From contig NZ_CP049143.1 of assembly GCF_011044495.1 (NCBI RefSeq), positions 3,162,001 to 3,226,000 on the forward strand: a stretch of DNA of 64,000 nucleotides. The letters are read 5' to 3'. Below are positions 51,934 to 59,905 of the stretch, one piece after another. Every line of letters begins with the position of its first letter. Position 1 is the first letter of the stretch. This DNA is from Roseimicrobium sp. ORNL1 (GTDB taxonomy: Bacteria; Verrucomicrobiota; Verrucomicrobiia; Verrucomicrobiales; Verrucomicrobiaceae). The position numbers and the translations under genes are program-made. Below the pieces are notes generated by a model. The model ran no database searches, had not been told where the DNA came from, and saw only the letters and a program-made list of their open reading frames with translations.

Positions 51934-52401
51934 ATGACAAGTTCCATCCGTACCTGCCTCTGGTTCCGCGACGGTCGAGGCCTTGAGGCTGCTGAATTCT
52001 ACTGCTCCCTGATCCCGGGAAGCCGGATCGAGAAGACCTTTTCTGCCGACGCCGGACATGGTGCCTTCTCGGTAATCGACTTCTCGCTGGGCGGAGTGCC
52101 CTACCAAATTCTCGACGCCGGGCCGATGTTCACGCTGACTGAGGCGGTGTCGATTTCGGTGGCGACGGACGATCAGGCCGAGTCGGATCGGCTTTGGGCG
52201 GCGCTGACCGCGAATGGTGGCGAGGAAAGCCACTGCGGATGGCTCAAGGACCGCTACGGGGTGTCGTGGCAGGTTTACCCAAAGCGGTTGACGGAGTTGA
52301 CGACGAATGCCGACAAGGATGTGTCTGCCAAGGCGATGGCAGCCATGATGACGCAAATGAAAATCGACATCGCCGCGATCGAAGCAGCGGTTCGTGGCTA
52401 G
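51934..52401 (+). CDS. VOC/PhnB-like superfamily protein
   Basis: 155 aa. Start MTSSIRTCLWFRDGRGLEAAEFYCSLIPGSRIEKTF and GHGAFSVIDFSLGGVPYQILDAGPMF are typical of the PhnB/3-demethylubiquinone-methyltransferase-like branch of the vicinal-oxygen-chelate superfamily; GVSWQVYPKRLTEL gives the final strand. Small metal-dependent enzymes of this group often occur as cassette genes. Lies between attC-like sites 2 and 3. Confidence 0.85.
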   Translation: MTSSIRTCLWFRDGRGLEAAEFYCSLIPGSRIEKTFSADAGHGAFSVIDFSLGGVPYQILDAGPMFTLTEAVSISVATDDQAESDRLWAALTANGGEESHCGWLKDRYGVSWQVYPKRLTELTTNADKDVSAKAMAAMMTQMKIDIAAIEAAVRG

Positions 52402-52413
52402 AAGATGCCCACG

Positions 52414-52515
52414 GCCTGACCATGCGCTGCGGCCAACCCGCTGGGTGACGGTGTCTTGAGACGGATGCGAACACATTTGTCTCGCCCAGCGGTTGGCCGA
52501 GCTTTAGCGTCAGGC
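52414..52515 (+). repeat. attC site 3 (best preserved)
   Basis: GCCTGAC (52414-52420) and GTCAGGC (52509-52515) are perfectly complementary core boxes. Inside, CGGCCAACCCGCTGGG (52430-52445) pairs with CCCAGCGGTTGGCCG (52485-52499) with a single bulged C, leaving an unpaired spacer beside the cores and a 39-nt terminal loop. This is the folded structure integron integrases recognise. It begins 13 bp after the VOC gene stop. Confidence 0.85.
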
Positions 52516-52536
52516 CAGGAGATCAAACCCAACGTG

Positions 52537-53058
52537 ATGAAGCCATGGATCATGCGCATACTCGCCCTTGCTTGCTGCCTGCTGTTGGCGACTGCTGCGT
52601 TAGGTGAAGCTTGGGATTTTCTAACAAACTGGGATGAGCCAGGCCAGGAAACGATATCGCAGTCCGAGGACATGGCGTTGGCGCGTGGCACGTGGAGACA
52701 ATCATTGCAGGCTTCGCCCATGGAATTGAGCATTGACGGCCAGACGATCCACATCAACTCGGCTTGGGTGGAGCAGAATTCACATCAAAGCGAGAGATGG
52801 TGGGGAACTTCTGAGACTCCATTGGATGGTTATAGCCTCTGCTTCACACTTGCCGGGCATTCCATCCCTCGTTCCCATTACTTCACGACGGGAGATGACA
52901 GTTATCCTGTCACTGAGACCTCTTGGTCGAGCACCATTGTTACCTACACTGCCGAATTGCAACGGCCTGAAGATGCCTCCGGAATCCAGCTCACCCTGAC
53001 CACCATGACAAAGGATGATTCTAACTCCCCGCAACTTCGATTCAGCGCGAAGAAATAA
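52537..53058 (+). CDS. Secreted hypothetical protein (cassette)
   Basis: 173 aa from the ATG at 52537. Signal peptide MRILALACCLLLATAALGEAW (after a short MKPWI leader). The mature protein is rich in Ser/Thr and Trp (NWDEPGQETISQSEDMAL, SERWWGTSETPLDGYSLCF) and predicted beta. No family recognised. It lies 2 bp before the next ORF, so the two form a two-gene cassette, and directly follows attC site 3. Confidence 0.6.
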   Translation: MKPWIMRILALACCLLLATAALGEAWDFLTNWDEPGQETISQSEDMALARGTWRQSLQASPMELSIDGQTIHINSAWVEQNSHQSERWWGTSETPLDGYSLCFTLAGHSIPRSHYFTTGDDSYPVTETSWSSTIVTYTAELQRPEDASGIQLTLTTMTKDDSNSPQLRFSAKK

Positions 53059-53060
53059 AC

Positions 53061-53711
53061 ATGAAAATCGTCTTCATCCTTCCGGTCTTTGTGGCCATCG
53101 CTCAACTCCACGCGGCAGACTCGAAGCCGCCACTGACGCGAATCGAGTATCGCAGTATCTCTCCCAAAATTCAGCCAGACTCATTCGCCGCTAAACCCAA
53201 GATTCTTTACATTGGCGGAACCACTTACTCCCGCATGGAAGAACAAGCCGACCCACTACTCGGTATCCATGGCCTCATCGTCGTCGCAGAGCCAGATATC
53301 TGGATGGTCAATCTCATTCCCCGCGTCGCGCAACACATCGTTGACCCGGGCCCCACTTTCAATACACACCACAACATTCTCGACCGCAACGCTCCCGAGG
53401 AGTTTTCCACATTGGAATTTGGTAAGGAAGTTGAGTTTTTTCGCAGTCATCAGGCTGCTTCACTCACACCGCAGTCACTCGACGGACAGCGTTGTGACGC
53501 ATCCGAGTTTAGGCACGCGGACTATCGCATCGTTCTTTTTACCCGGGCAGACACCCAAAAGCCTTTTCACCTCGACGTGTTTCGCGACGACAAACCTTAC
53601 TTTTCCATCCGTTATTTGACCTACGAGAGGGACCTTCCCTTTGACCCTGAACTTTTCAAGCCACCAACCGGCGTCAAGATTGTTGAAGGAAAACCAAGCG
53701 ACCCCCAATGA
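53061..53711 (+). CDS. Secreted hypothetical protein (cassette, second ORF)
   Basis: 216 aa. Signal peptide MKIVFILPVFVAIAQLHAAD; soluble beta-rich domain (IEYRSISPKIQPDSF, ILYIGGTTYSRMEEQADPLLGIHGLIVV, DPGPTFNTHHNIL, YRIVLFTRADTQKPFHLDVF). Not recognised. Its GC content is below that of flanking chromosomal genes. An attC-like core GCCTAAC starts 2 nt after its stop codon. Confidence 0.6.
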   Translation: MKIVFILPVFVAIAQLHAADSKPPLTRIEYRSISPKIQPDSFAAKPKILYIGGTTYSRMEEQADPLLGIHGLIVVAEPDIWMVNLIPRVAQHIVDPGPTFNTHHNILDRNAPEEFSTLEFGKEVEFFRSHQAASLTPQSLDGQRCDASEFRHADYRIVLFTRADTQKPFHLDVFRDDKPYFSIRYLTYERDLPFDPELFKPPTGVKIVEGKPSDPQ

Positions 53712-53712
53712 C

Positions 53713-53745
53713 GCCTAACCGTTTGCTGAGCTTGGCGTCGTTCGC
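53713..53745 (+). repeat. attC-like site 4 (degenerate)
   Basis: GCCTAAC at 53713-53719 right after a stop codon; GACGCC (53710) and GGCGTC (53734-53739) are complementary and GAGCTTGG is shared with sites 1 and 6. No intact right core box. Confidence 0.45.
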
Positions 53746-53809
53746 TCAATCCGAATAGCAGCACGTTTGGAAGTTACCCGCTTACGAAATCAATTCACAA
53801 TCAGCGCCT

Positions 53810-54226
53810 ATGTCCAAATCTCCTCCGGCCGAGTTCCCTGCCGACCTGATTCGTCCGAGAAGCGGATCACTCTTCATCGGTGATCGGCAGCCCGGTGTTT
53901 CAGTTGAGTTGATACCGTTCACCATCGATGGTGAAGCTGTTGAGCAGACTTTGGATTTCATACTTGAGATTAGCGCGACTGACCTGAAAGACTTAGCGGG
54001 TCGAAAGTTCGAGTTTCCATCAAATCCGGAGGACGGCTACGTTGAGGGCTCGATCTACATTTGGAGCGTCCATAATCCCATCGATCTGCACTCCATCACG
54101 TTTGGTGACCCGCATGATGACGAGGTAAGCGTCACCTTGGACATGACTTTCGTTTTTGAGTTTGAGGGGGAAAGGAAGAACTTGCGGACCACACTTTCGG
54201 TGGATCTTTGCATCGAGCGGGAATAG
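53810..54226 (+). CDS. Hypothetical acidic soluble protein (cassette)
   Basis: 138 aa, acidic, beta-rich (GSLFIGDRQPGVSVELIPFTIDGE, EGSIYIWSVHNPIDLHSITFGDPHDDEVSVTLDMTFVFEFEGERK). No signal peptide, no recognised domain. Size and acidity resemble immunity-type proteins, but no toxin partner was seen, so no function is assigned. Lies between attC-like sites 4 and 5. Confidence 0.6.
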   Translation: MSKSPPAEFPADLIRPRSGSLFIGDRQPGVSVELIPFTIDGEAVEQTLDFILEISATDLKDLAGRKFEFPSNPEDGYVEGSIYIWSVHNPIDLHSITFGDPHDDEVSVTLDMTFVFEFEGERKNLRTTLSVDLCIERE

Positions 54227-54327
54227 CCAACCGCACCATGCGTGGTACTCCTCCAATGGAACAACAGGCCGAATAAGCGGGCGTAGGCAATCAGCTTGCA
54301 ACCGGTGGCTGATTCTTGATGTTGGGC
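54226..54327 (+). repeat. attC-like site 5
   Basis: Right core GTTGGGC (54321-54327) fits GTTRRRY; left partner GCCAAC (54226-54231) lacks one base of GCCCAAC. AGCCAACCG pairs with CGGTGGCT near 54303-54310 with one bulge. Confidence 0.45.
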
Positions 54328-54344
54328 GACTCTAAACGAACACC

Positions 54345-54533
54345 GTGGAAGAAACACCTCATTTAAGGCCATATCAGGCAATCATTTGGGGCCCCGAGCC
54401 ACATGCCATCGGAATCCGCAAAGTCTACTTCGCTGTCGATGGAAATGAAGCAAACAGGCAGGTTGTTGCTGAATACGGAGAGAATTGCACTTCATCTATT
54501 TGGAATGAGGAAGATTCCGAGAAACCCCGCTAG
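54345..54533 (+). CDS. Small hypothetical protein (cassette)
   Basis: 62 aa from a GTG at 54345: METPHL-like start, RPYQAIIWGPEPHAIGIRKVYFAVDG, then NCTSSIWNEEDSEKPR. Soluble, no family. Too short for certainty; placement between two attC-like sites is the main support. Confidence 0.45.
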   Translation: MEETPHLRPYQAIIWGPEPHAIGIRKVYFAVDGNEANRQVVAEYGENCTSSIWNEEDSEKPR

Positions 54534-54542
54534 CAGAGAAAT

Positions 54543-54626
54543 GCCTAACCATGCGCTGCAGCGAACCCGGCCATCGCGCTTCTGGTAGCAATCGTGGTGT
54601 GCCGTGGGCTGGGTCGCTGAGCTTGG
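54543..54626 (+). repeat. attC-like site 6
   Basis: GCCTAAC (54543-54549); CAGCGAACCCGGC pairs with GCTGGGTCGCTG (54608-54619) apart from small mismatches, and GAGCTTGG follows as in sites 1 and 4. The right core is lost. Confidence 0.6.
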
Positions 54627-54694
54627 AGTGTCGTCCGGTCAGCACGGAGCGCCTCCTACACTTAAAGCGCCCCGATGCAATCCAGGCCAGTTTC

Positions 54695-55207
54695 CTACTG
54701 ATTGTTCAACGAGAAATGCATGGGAGGAGGGCAACCTCGAAAGTGCCTGTTCCAAAACTGCTGGGTACGGGAGGGAGGCGTGCCTCTGTCCAGGGCTTTC
54801 AGGTATGCGGCCTTCAATCTTGGGAAGTGTTGGCTGGCGCGGGAGAGATCGGGGAAGCCTCCGACCTGGATGGGAGGCTGTCCCGATTCGTAGATGCAAA
54901 ATCCATCAAGGCCTCCCAGTGTAGCGCTTCGATACCATCCTACCGCGCAACGCAAGGTGGTATCCACGGTTTCGGGCCAGCGGATCAAGACGCATGAAAT
55001 CGAAAGGGTGACTTCCGGCATTTCATTGTCGACTCGCTCGCTCGTCAGCCCGATCCATGAGTGTACAGGTCCGTCTTCACCGATGCCTGAGGACACCACG
55101 GAAAAACCTGGGTGCAAGCTCACCGCATACCGAAGCTCTTCCAAGGTGGGCTCTAAGGCCGCATGAAGCTGCTTGGTAAGTTCTTCTAATGGGATGGATT
55201 CTTCCAT
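54695..55207 (-). CDS. Hypothetical soluble protein, reversed relative to the array
   Basis: 170 aa from the ATG at 55207. N-terminal helix (LEELTKQLHAALEPTLEELRYAV), a beta section (GEDGPVHSWIGLTSERVDNEMPEVTLSISCVLIRW), then VGGFPDLSRASQHFPRLKAAYLKAL. Not recognised. Only ORF on the minus strand of the array. The IS5-like element starts 18 bp upstream of its start codon, probably in its promoter. Confidence 0.55.
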   Translation of the reverse strand: MEESIPLEELTKQLHAALEPTLEELRYAVSLHPGFSVVSSGIGEDGPVHSWIGLTSERVDNEMPEVTLSISCVLIRWPETVDTTLRCAVGWYRSATLGGLDGFCIYESGQPPIQVGGFPDLSRASQHFPRLKAAYLKALDRGTPPSRTQQFWNRHFRGCPPPMHFSLNNQ

Positions 55208-55224
55208 GTGCTGGCAGGCCTCTA

Positions 55225-56078
55225 GGTCATGTCTGAGAACCTCAAATGAGTCTTAAATAACGTGGCTCAGAGGATATTTGGTGGCAGCATAGGAACGACA
55301 TGAAAGTTCGATTTCTCTGGTGGGAGCCGCTGAAAAAGCGGCTCACAAAAATGGTGGTGCCCAGGTAAATCAAGGCGGGCGACCTCGCACCGACTTGGGC
55401 CTGTTATTGGACGCCCTGTTCTATCGCCTGCGCAACGCAGGGCCCTGGCGTGACCTGCCAGAGCGGTTCGGGCCGTACTCCACCATTCACGGCTGGCACA
55501 GCCGCTGGGCCAAGGAGGGCCTTTGGTTCAAAATCCTGGAGGTCTTCACGCGCCGAGTCCGCGGTCCGGTGCGCTTGGTGGATGGCACTCACATCCTGGT
55601 GCACCAATGCGCGGCCAATCCCGCTGGCGGTGCTGCCACACAAGCCATGGGAAAGACGCGTGGTGGACGCAACACCAAGCTCATGGCTCTGACCGATGCC
55701 CAAGGTCGCTTGGTCAACACAGCGCTCATTGAAGGACAGGCTTACGAAGGACGTCATGTGGTCAATCTAATCAGAGCGGGATGTAATCTGCGCATCGTGG
55801 GGGACAAGGGTTTTGATGATGACAAACTTCGCGACACACTACGCGCTTTGGGTCATCAACCGTGCTTCCCCACCAAGAAGAACCGCAAACATCAGGTGCG
55901 CATCCCCAAGAAACTTTACCGCACTCGATACCGGGTGGAGAACTTCTTCTGCCGCTTGAAGCGATGGGGCTGCACCGCCACCCGTCGTGACAAGCTTGCT
56001 CAGAACTTCCTGTCCCTTATTCACTTCGCCGCAGTGATTGACTGGCTAAGGTCCTAAATACAGGTTTTCAGACACGAC
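55225..56078 (+). mobile_element. IS5-family insertion sequence A
   Basis: 854 bp bounded by terminal inverted repeats: left GGTCATGTCTGAGAACCT, right AGGTTTTCAGACACGACC, which match as inverted repeats at 16 of 18 positions. Both ends are flanked by CTAG (55221-55224 and 56079-56082), a direct target duplication of the type seen for the IS5 family. It contains one main transposase frame (55320-56057). Appears complete. Confidence 0.85.
55320..56057 (+). CDS. IS5-family DDE transposase (element A)
   Basis: 245 aa from GTG 55320. After a short N terminus it shows GGRPRTDLGLLLDALFYRL, GPWRDLPERFGPYSTIHGWHSRW, the first Asp in LVDGTHILVHQ, the second in VGDKGFDDDKLRD, and the Glu in RYRVENFFCRLKRWG, i.e. 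a complete DDE set. The usual IS5 N-terminal region (LTD-x-QW-x6-LLP) is not evident in this frame; a short ATG frame at 55300 in another phase may be its remnant, which would require frameshifting. Confidence 0.85.
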   Translation: MGAAEKAAHKNGGAQVNQGGRPRTDLGLLLDALFYRLRNAGPWRDLPERFGPYSTIHGWHSRWAKEGLWFKILEVFTRRVRGPVRLVDGTHILVHQCAANPAGGAATQAMGKTRGGRNTKLMALTDAQGRLVNTALIEGQAYEGRHVVNLIRAGCNLRIVGDKGFDDDKLRDTLRALGHQPCFPTKKNRKHQVRIPKKLYRTRYRVENFFCRLKRWGCTATRRDKLAQNFLSLIHFAAVIDWLRS

Positions 56079-56082
56079 CTAG

Positions 56083-56219
56083 GGAAACGGAGTGAGGAAC
56101 CGGGCCGTTATCATATCCAAGGTCTGAAATAATATTTAGATGAGATGTCCGTTATGGATCGGACCGTTTCGGAAACGACACGGCTCCTTTCGATCGCGCT
56201 CGCTCCGTCGGCACTGTGT
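56083..56219. other. 137-bp spacer between the two insertion sequences
   Basis: No ORF of note. Sequence between the IS copies includes GGACCGTTTCGG and other short repeats; could be what remains of the original target locus. Confidence 0.4.
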
Positions 56220-56289
56220 TAGGGCGTGTTTTGATAATGTAGGACGACGAGATTGCCTGGGCAATGTTCTTGAGTGATAGGTGATTGCG

Positions 56290-56355
56290 ATGCAACCAAT
56301 CAAACGTTTGTGGCTGTCGGACGCCCGCTGGGAGGCGCTAAAAAAATTAACGTAA
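56290..56355 (+). CDS. Transposase N-terminal ORF (element B)
   Basis: 21 codons: MQPIKRLWLSDARWEALKKLT and stop. The LSDARWEAL segment is the typical start of IS5-type transposases. The continuation is in another frame that opens at 56351, so a +1 shift near the A7 run and the stop would be needed to join them. Either frameshift expression or a decayed element. Confidence 0.6.
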   Translation: MQPIKRLWLSDARWEALKKLT

Positions 56356-56422
56356 GCGGTCGGAGAAAGATTTTTCGATTCGATCCAAAAGGAGACGCCG
56401 GCGTGGCCGTCCTTCCAAGGAT

Positions 56423-57094
56423 GTGCGGTTGATGCTGGAGGGCATTGTCTGGGTGCTGCGTACAGGAGCCCCATGGCGGGACCTGCCTGAGGGGTTTGGC
56501 CCTTGGGAGACAGTGTACGGTCGCTTTCGTCGCTGGCTGGCGGGTGGCCTTTGGCAGCGCCTTTTAGGCAGGCTGGCACGCTACACCACAGGCAAGCTGC
56601 GCCACATGGATGCTACGTGCTGCAAGGTGCATCAGTTTGCCAATGGCGGACATGGAGGAGTCCAAGCCAATGCCATCGGGCGCACCAAGGGCGGGGCCAA
56701 CACCAAGGTTCACGCCTTGGTAGATACCAAAGGCATGGCCTGTTGCGTGAAGCTGAGTGCCGGACAGGTTCATGAATCTACAGTGGCTCTCGAGTTGACC
56801 AAGGCCGTGCCCAAAGGCTGTACGCTGGTGGGAGACAAAGCCTATGATGTCGATGCCTTGCGTGACCATTGGGAGGACCGCGGTGTGGGCGTTTGCGTGC
56901 CCGCACGCGAGGGACGCAAGCAGCCAGCCGCACATCATAAAGGCTGGTATCGCAAGCGTCACCAAGTGGAAAACTTCTTCCAACGCCTCAAAACCTTCCT
57001 TCGCATCGACCGCCGCCTCGACAAACTTGCTGCCACCTTCCTCGCCTTTGTTCAGCTAGCTTGCGTTCTCAATGCTATCAAATACCATTTCTAA
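56423..57094 (+). CDS. IS5-family transposase main ORF (element B)
   Basis: 223 aa from GTG 56423; family similarity extends upstream in the same frame to about 56351 (KRSEKDFSIRSKRRRRRGRP). It contains VLRTGAPWRDLPEGFGPWETVYGRFRRW, first Asp in HMDATCCKVHQ, second in LVGDKAYDVDALRD, and Glu in HQVENFFQRLKTFL, a complete catalytic triad. Needs a frameshift from the upstream ORF for a full-length protein. Confidence 0.85.
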   Translation: MRLMLEGIVWVLRTGAPWRDLPEGFGPWETVYGRFRRWLAGGLWQRLLGRLARYTTGKLRHMDATCCKVHQFANGGHGGVQANAIGRTKGGANTKVHALVDTKGMACCVKLSAGQVHESTVALELTKAVPKGCTLVGDKAYDVDALRDHWEDRGVGVCVPAREGRKQPAAHHKGWYRKRHQVENFFQRLKTFLRIDRRLDKLAATFLAFVQLACVLNAIKYHF

Positions 57095-57368
57095 AACACG
57101 CCCTAGTGCCGAATTGCCCGTGATTGCATCCACATTCATGCTGCGACAAAATCTAAATGCTTACTAAATGCCATTCTGAATCTTGCGACTTCCGTGTGAG
57201 AAAAATGTTAGAAGCGAACTCGGAAACGCGAATGAATGGGCTTCGCAACGAGCAAAAGCTGTCCGTTCACTCTGTTTTGATGGCCGTGTTGCAAAAAATT
57301 TGAGAAAACGACTAATTTTTGCTAGCACTCATATTGACCAAATACTCAAACGAGTGAAATTACTATAA

Positions 57369-59615
57369 ATGGCTGATCGCTACCAGTTCGTACGCAAAGT
57401 CGCCCAAGGCGGCTTCGGTGAAGTGTATACCGCGTTTGACCGCACGCTGAAGCGTGAGGTCGCAATCAAACGCTTGTTGAACAAGAACGACGGTGCGGAG
57501 GAAGCAGCTGCGGAGGAGGCGTTCCAGCGAGAGGCCCTGGTGCTCGCGGCCATGCAGCACCCGAACATTGTTAATATCTTCGACTTCGATCGGGACGAAG
57601 AAGGCACGTTCGTGGTGATGGAGATGCTGGAGGGCAAGACCCTCAAGGAAGCACTCGACCGCGGCGCGCTCACTTGGGAAGACTTCCATCGTCTCGTGCG
57701 CCAGACCTTGGATGCCATCGTCGCTGCTCACAAAGCGGACATCCTGCACCGCGACCTCAAGCCAGAGAACATTTTTCTCAAGCGCACGATCACCGGCTCC
57801 TGGACGGTGAAGGTGCTGGACTTCGGTCTTGCCAAACTTTCCCAAACACCCAGCCGCCAGACCATGGACGGCAAGGGGAACGTCTTCGGCTCCATCTATT
57901 ATATGGCTCCGGAGCAGTTCCGGCGTGAGGCGCTTGATGTACGCACGGATATTTATGCCTTGGGCTGCCTCTTCTACCAGGCGCTGACCCAGCGCTTCCC
58001 CTTCGAGGGGGACAACATGGCCGGCACCATGGACGCCCACCTGAATCATCTGGTGAAGTCCGTGGAACTACGGCGTAAAGACACGCCGCCCGCTGTGGCT
58101 GCATGGCTGATGAAGATGATTTCCGCGGATCGCAAGGAGCGTCCCTCCACGGCCCTGATCGCACGCAAGGAATTCGAAGACGCGTTGGATGGCAAAATGC
58201 CGGTGCCCAACGGCATGGTGGCCCTGCCACCTTCGGTCACTGGCTCCACACGGACTTCCACGACATCATCTGGACCGCCTCCCGCTCCAGTGGCGCGCCC
58301 TCCGATGACGATGGCTTCGGGGAGAGCGTCGGCCCATTCCAATGGCAACGGCTCCTCGGGTGGCATCGCGGTGGCGGCTGAAGCACCGACTCATCGCAAT
58401 CCGCCGACGCAACGCGGTGCGCCTACACAGCGCGGAGCTCCCACCGCCTCTCCCGCGCGCGCCACATCCGGTGTGGTGACCGTGAATCCGCGTCCCGTCA
58501 TGTCCACTGCTGCAGTGACGCATTCTGAAGATGCCGGCGCATGGGCGAAGTACAAAAATTACGTCCTCGCCGGGGTGCCCGTGCTGCTCGCCGTGGGCTT
58601 CTTTGTCTTCATCATGGGGCGCGGCGAGGAAACCAAAGCGGCGGGAACCCCAAGCACATCAACGACGCCGAAGCCAGCTACGCCGGCGGCTGCGTCCACG
58701 CCGTCTGCACCTTCGTCCTCATCGAATTCTCAGTCCGGTTGGCCCTCGTCGCTGCCCAAGGCTGTGGCTCTCACGCTGCCCTTGGAAGACCAGCTCGTGT
58801 GGCGCTGCCGTGCAGACACGGAAATCTGGCACAAGGGTCTCAGTGGCAATGAGGACCGCAGGGTTCCCACCGGCCAGGGAGCGCGCATTCATGTGTGGAA
58901 GAGCATCGCTCCCGTCCTGAAGGAAGTGTGGATGAGAGGTTATGACAACACCCCCGAACATCTTCCCGCGGTGACGGTGGGAGATTGCAACGGACCAGGG
59001 ACCACGCGCACGCGAATCAGCTTCGCTGGCGAGGCGGGCCTTCGCAATATTCTCGACTCCAGTGCGGCGCTTAAGGTTCCAGGGAATGGCGTAGCCGGTT
59101 CGACTGGCGTCACCGTCGCGGTGGTCTTTCGCGCCAATGCGTCCAAGAAGGACAAGTCCATCCGTCCGGTACTCCTGAGCTCCAGCTGGTCCAAGGATAC
59201 CCTCAGCATCCACCACAGTCATATCGCCGGCCAGTACTGGGCGCGCGTGCAGCATGGGGAAACGCTGGTGCTGCCGCTGGTGCGCCCTGCCACCTTTGAG
59301 AAGAAGGGCTCGCCCTGGATGTGGTCGGTGGTCGTCGCTGTGTGGGATGCCAAGGCTGGCAAGGTGCGTGTGGCAGTCCGCTCTCCAGATGGGAAGATCA
59401 CCCACTCGGATGAGGCTTCCCTGCCGACTGGCATGCCGATGATGGATCAGCTCACCTTTGGCTACTATCCGCTTCCCTCCGACACCAAGCTGGAGAAGGA
59501 CGAGAAGTTCGACGGCGACATGACGGAAGTGGCCGTGTACCAGCATGCGCTTGACAAGGGCAATCAGGAGAAGGTGCTCAACGGCCTTTGGGATTGCTAC
59601 TTCCTGCAGCGGTAA
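57369..59615 (+). CDS. Transmembrane Ser/Thr protein kinase with LamG-like C-terminal domain
   Basis: 748 aa. Kinase domain 5-275: GGFGEVY glycine loop, K34 in VAIKRLL, catalytic D129 in HRDLKPEN, DFG 151-153, APEQ; intact, active-looking Hanks-type kinase. A Pro/Ser/Thr/Ala-rich juxtamembrane stretch (about 285-390) precedes one membrane helix about 398-418 (VLAGVPVLLAVGFFVFIMG). The outside part (about 430-748) is a concanavalin/LamG-like domain (GLRNILDSSAALKVPG, IAGQYWARVQHGETLVLP, EVAVYQHALDKG), a plausible ligand sensor. Upstream 260 bp are AT-rich and separate it from IS element B. Confidence 0.9.
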   Translation: MADRYQFVRKVAQGGFGEVYTAFDRTLKREVAIKRLLNKNDGAEEAAAEEAFQREALVLAAMQHPNIVNIFDFDRDEEGTFVVMEMLEGKTLKEALDRGALTWEDFHRLVRQTLDAIVAAHKADILHRDLKPENIFLKRTITGSWTVKVLDFGLAKLSQTPSRQTMDGKGNVFGSIYYMAPEQFRREALDVRTDIYALGCLFYQALTQRFPFEGDNMAGTMDAHLNHLVKSVELRRKDTPPAVAAWLMKMISADRKERPSTALIARKEFEDALDGKMPVPNGMVALPPSVTGSTRTSTTSSGPPPAPVARPPMTMASGRASAHSNGNGSSGGIAVAAEAPTHRNPPTQRGAPTQRGAPTASPARATSGVVTVNPRPVMSTAAVTHSEDAGAWAKYKNYVLAGVPVLLAVGFFVFIMGRGEETKAAGTPSTSTTPKPATPAAASTPSAPSSSSNSQSGWPSSLPKAVALTLPLEDQLVWRCRADTEIWHKGLSGNEDRRVPTGQGARIHVWKSIAPVLKEVWMRGYDNTPEHLPAVTVGDCNGPGTTRTRISFAGEAGLRNILDSSAALKVPGNGVAGSTGVTVAVVFRANASKKDKSIRPVLLSSSWSKDTLSIHHSHIAGQYWARVQHGETLVLPLVRPATFEKKGSPWMWSVVVAVWDAKAGKVRVAVRSPDGKITHSDEASLPTGMPMMDQLTFGYYPLPSDTKLEKDEKFDGDMTEVAVYQHALDKGNQEKVLNGLWDCYFLQR

Positions 59616-59644
59616 TTTTTGCTGATTTCAGCTTTCGCTTGCCT

Positions 59645-59677
59645 CAGGGACCTGCACTGCAGGTCCCTGTTTGTTTT
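59645..59677 (+). terminator. Rho-independent terminator after the kinase gene
   Basis: CAGGGACCTGCA-C-TGCAGGTCCCTG then TTTGTTTT, a near-complete palindrome with a T-rich tail 29 bp after the kinase stop. Confidence 0.85.
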
Positions 59678-59825
59678 AGGATTGGGGCGCCGGAGGGGAT
59701 GGGGTGGTGTAACCCGAAAGCACTTCGTGAGTAGGGGAATCGTGCAAAAGGGGATCATTGTTCGATTCCGAACAAAGAATAGTAATTGACTCATGCTGCG
59801 AACCAGTCTCAATGAAGGTGAGACT

Positions 59826-59869
59826 CAGACGCAATTGCGACTGCTCAACGCTTATTGCGACTGAGTCTT
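59826..59869. promoter_or_regulatory. Palindromic operator cluster upstream of the TonB receptor (possible Fur sites)
   Basis: CAGACGCAATTGCGACTG (59826-59843) is a near-perfect palindrome, and ATTGCGACTG repeats 20 bp later (59854-59863) with a GACT-G-AGTC palindrome. Two sites spaced two helical turns apart before an iron-uptake operon suggest an iron regulator such as Fur, though the match to the Escherichia coli consensus is weak. Confidence 0.45.
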
Positions 59870-59905
59870 GGCACCAATACTCCACTAGACTCAGAACCAA
59901 CACAC

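Larger units (their letters stand above)
56222..57103 (+). mobile_element. IS5-family insertion sequence B
   Basis: 882 bp. Ends GGGCGTGTTTT (left) and AAAACACGCCC (right) are perfect 11-bp inverted repeats, flanked by TA on each side (56220-56221, 57104-57105). CGGCACT occurs as an inverted pair just outside the ends. Two frames, 56290-56355 and 56423-57094, encode the transposase parts. It belongs to a different IS5 subgroup than element A, judging by ends and protein. Confidence 0.8.

Noticed and set aside
50302-55207. Integron integrase or attI near the cassette array
   Set aside because: No tyrosine recombinase motif (R..HxxR..Y) in any frame of the window and no clear attI.
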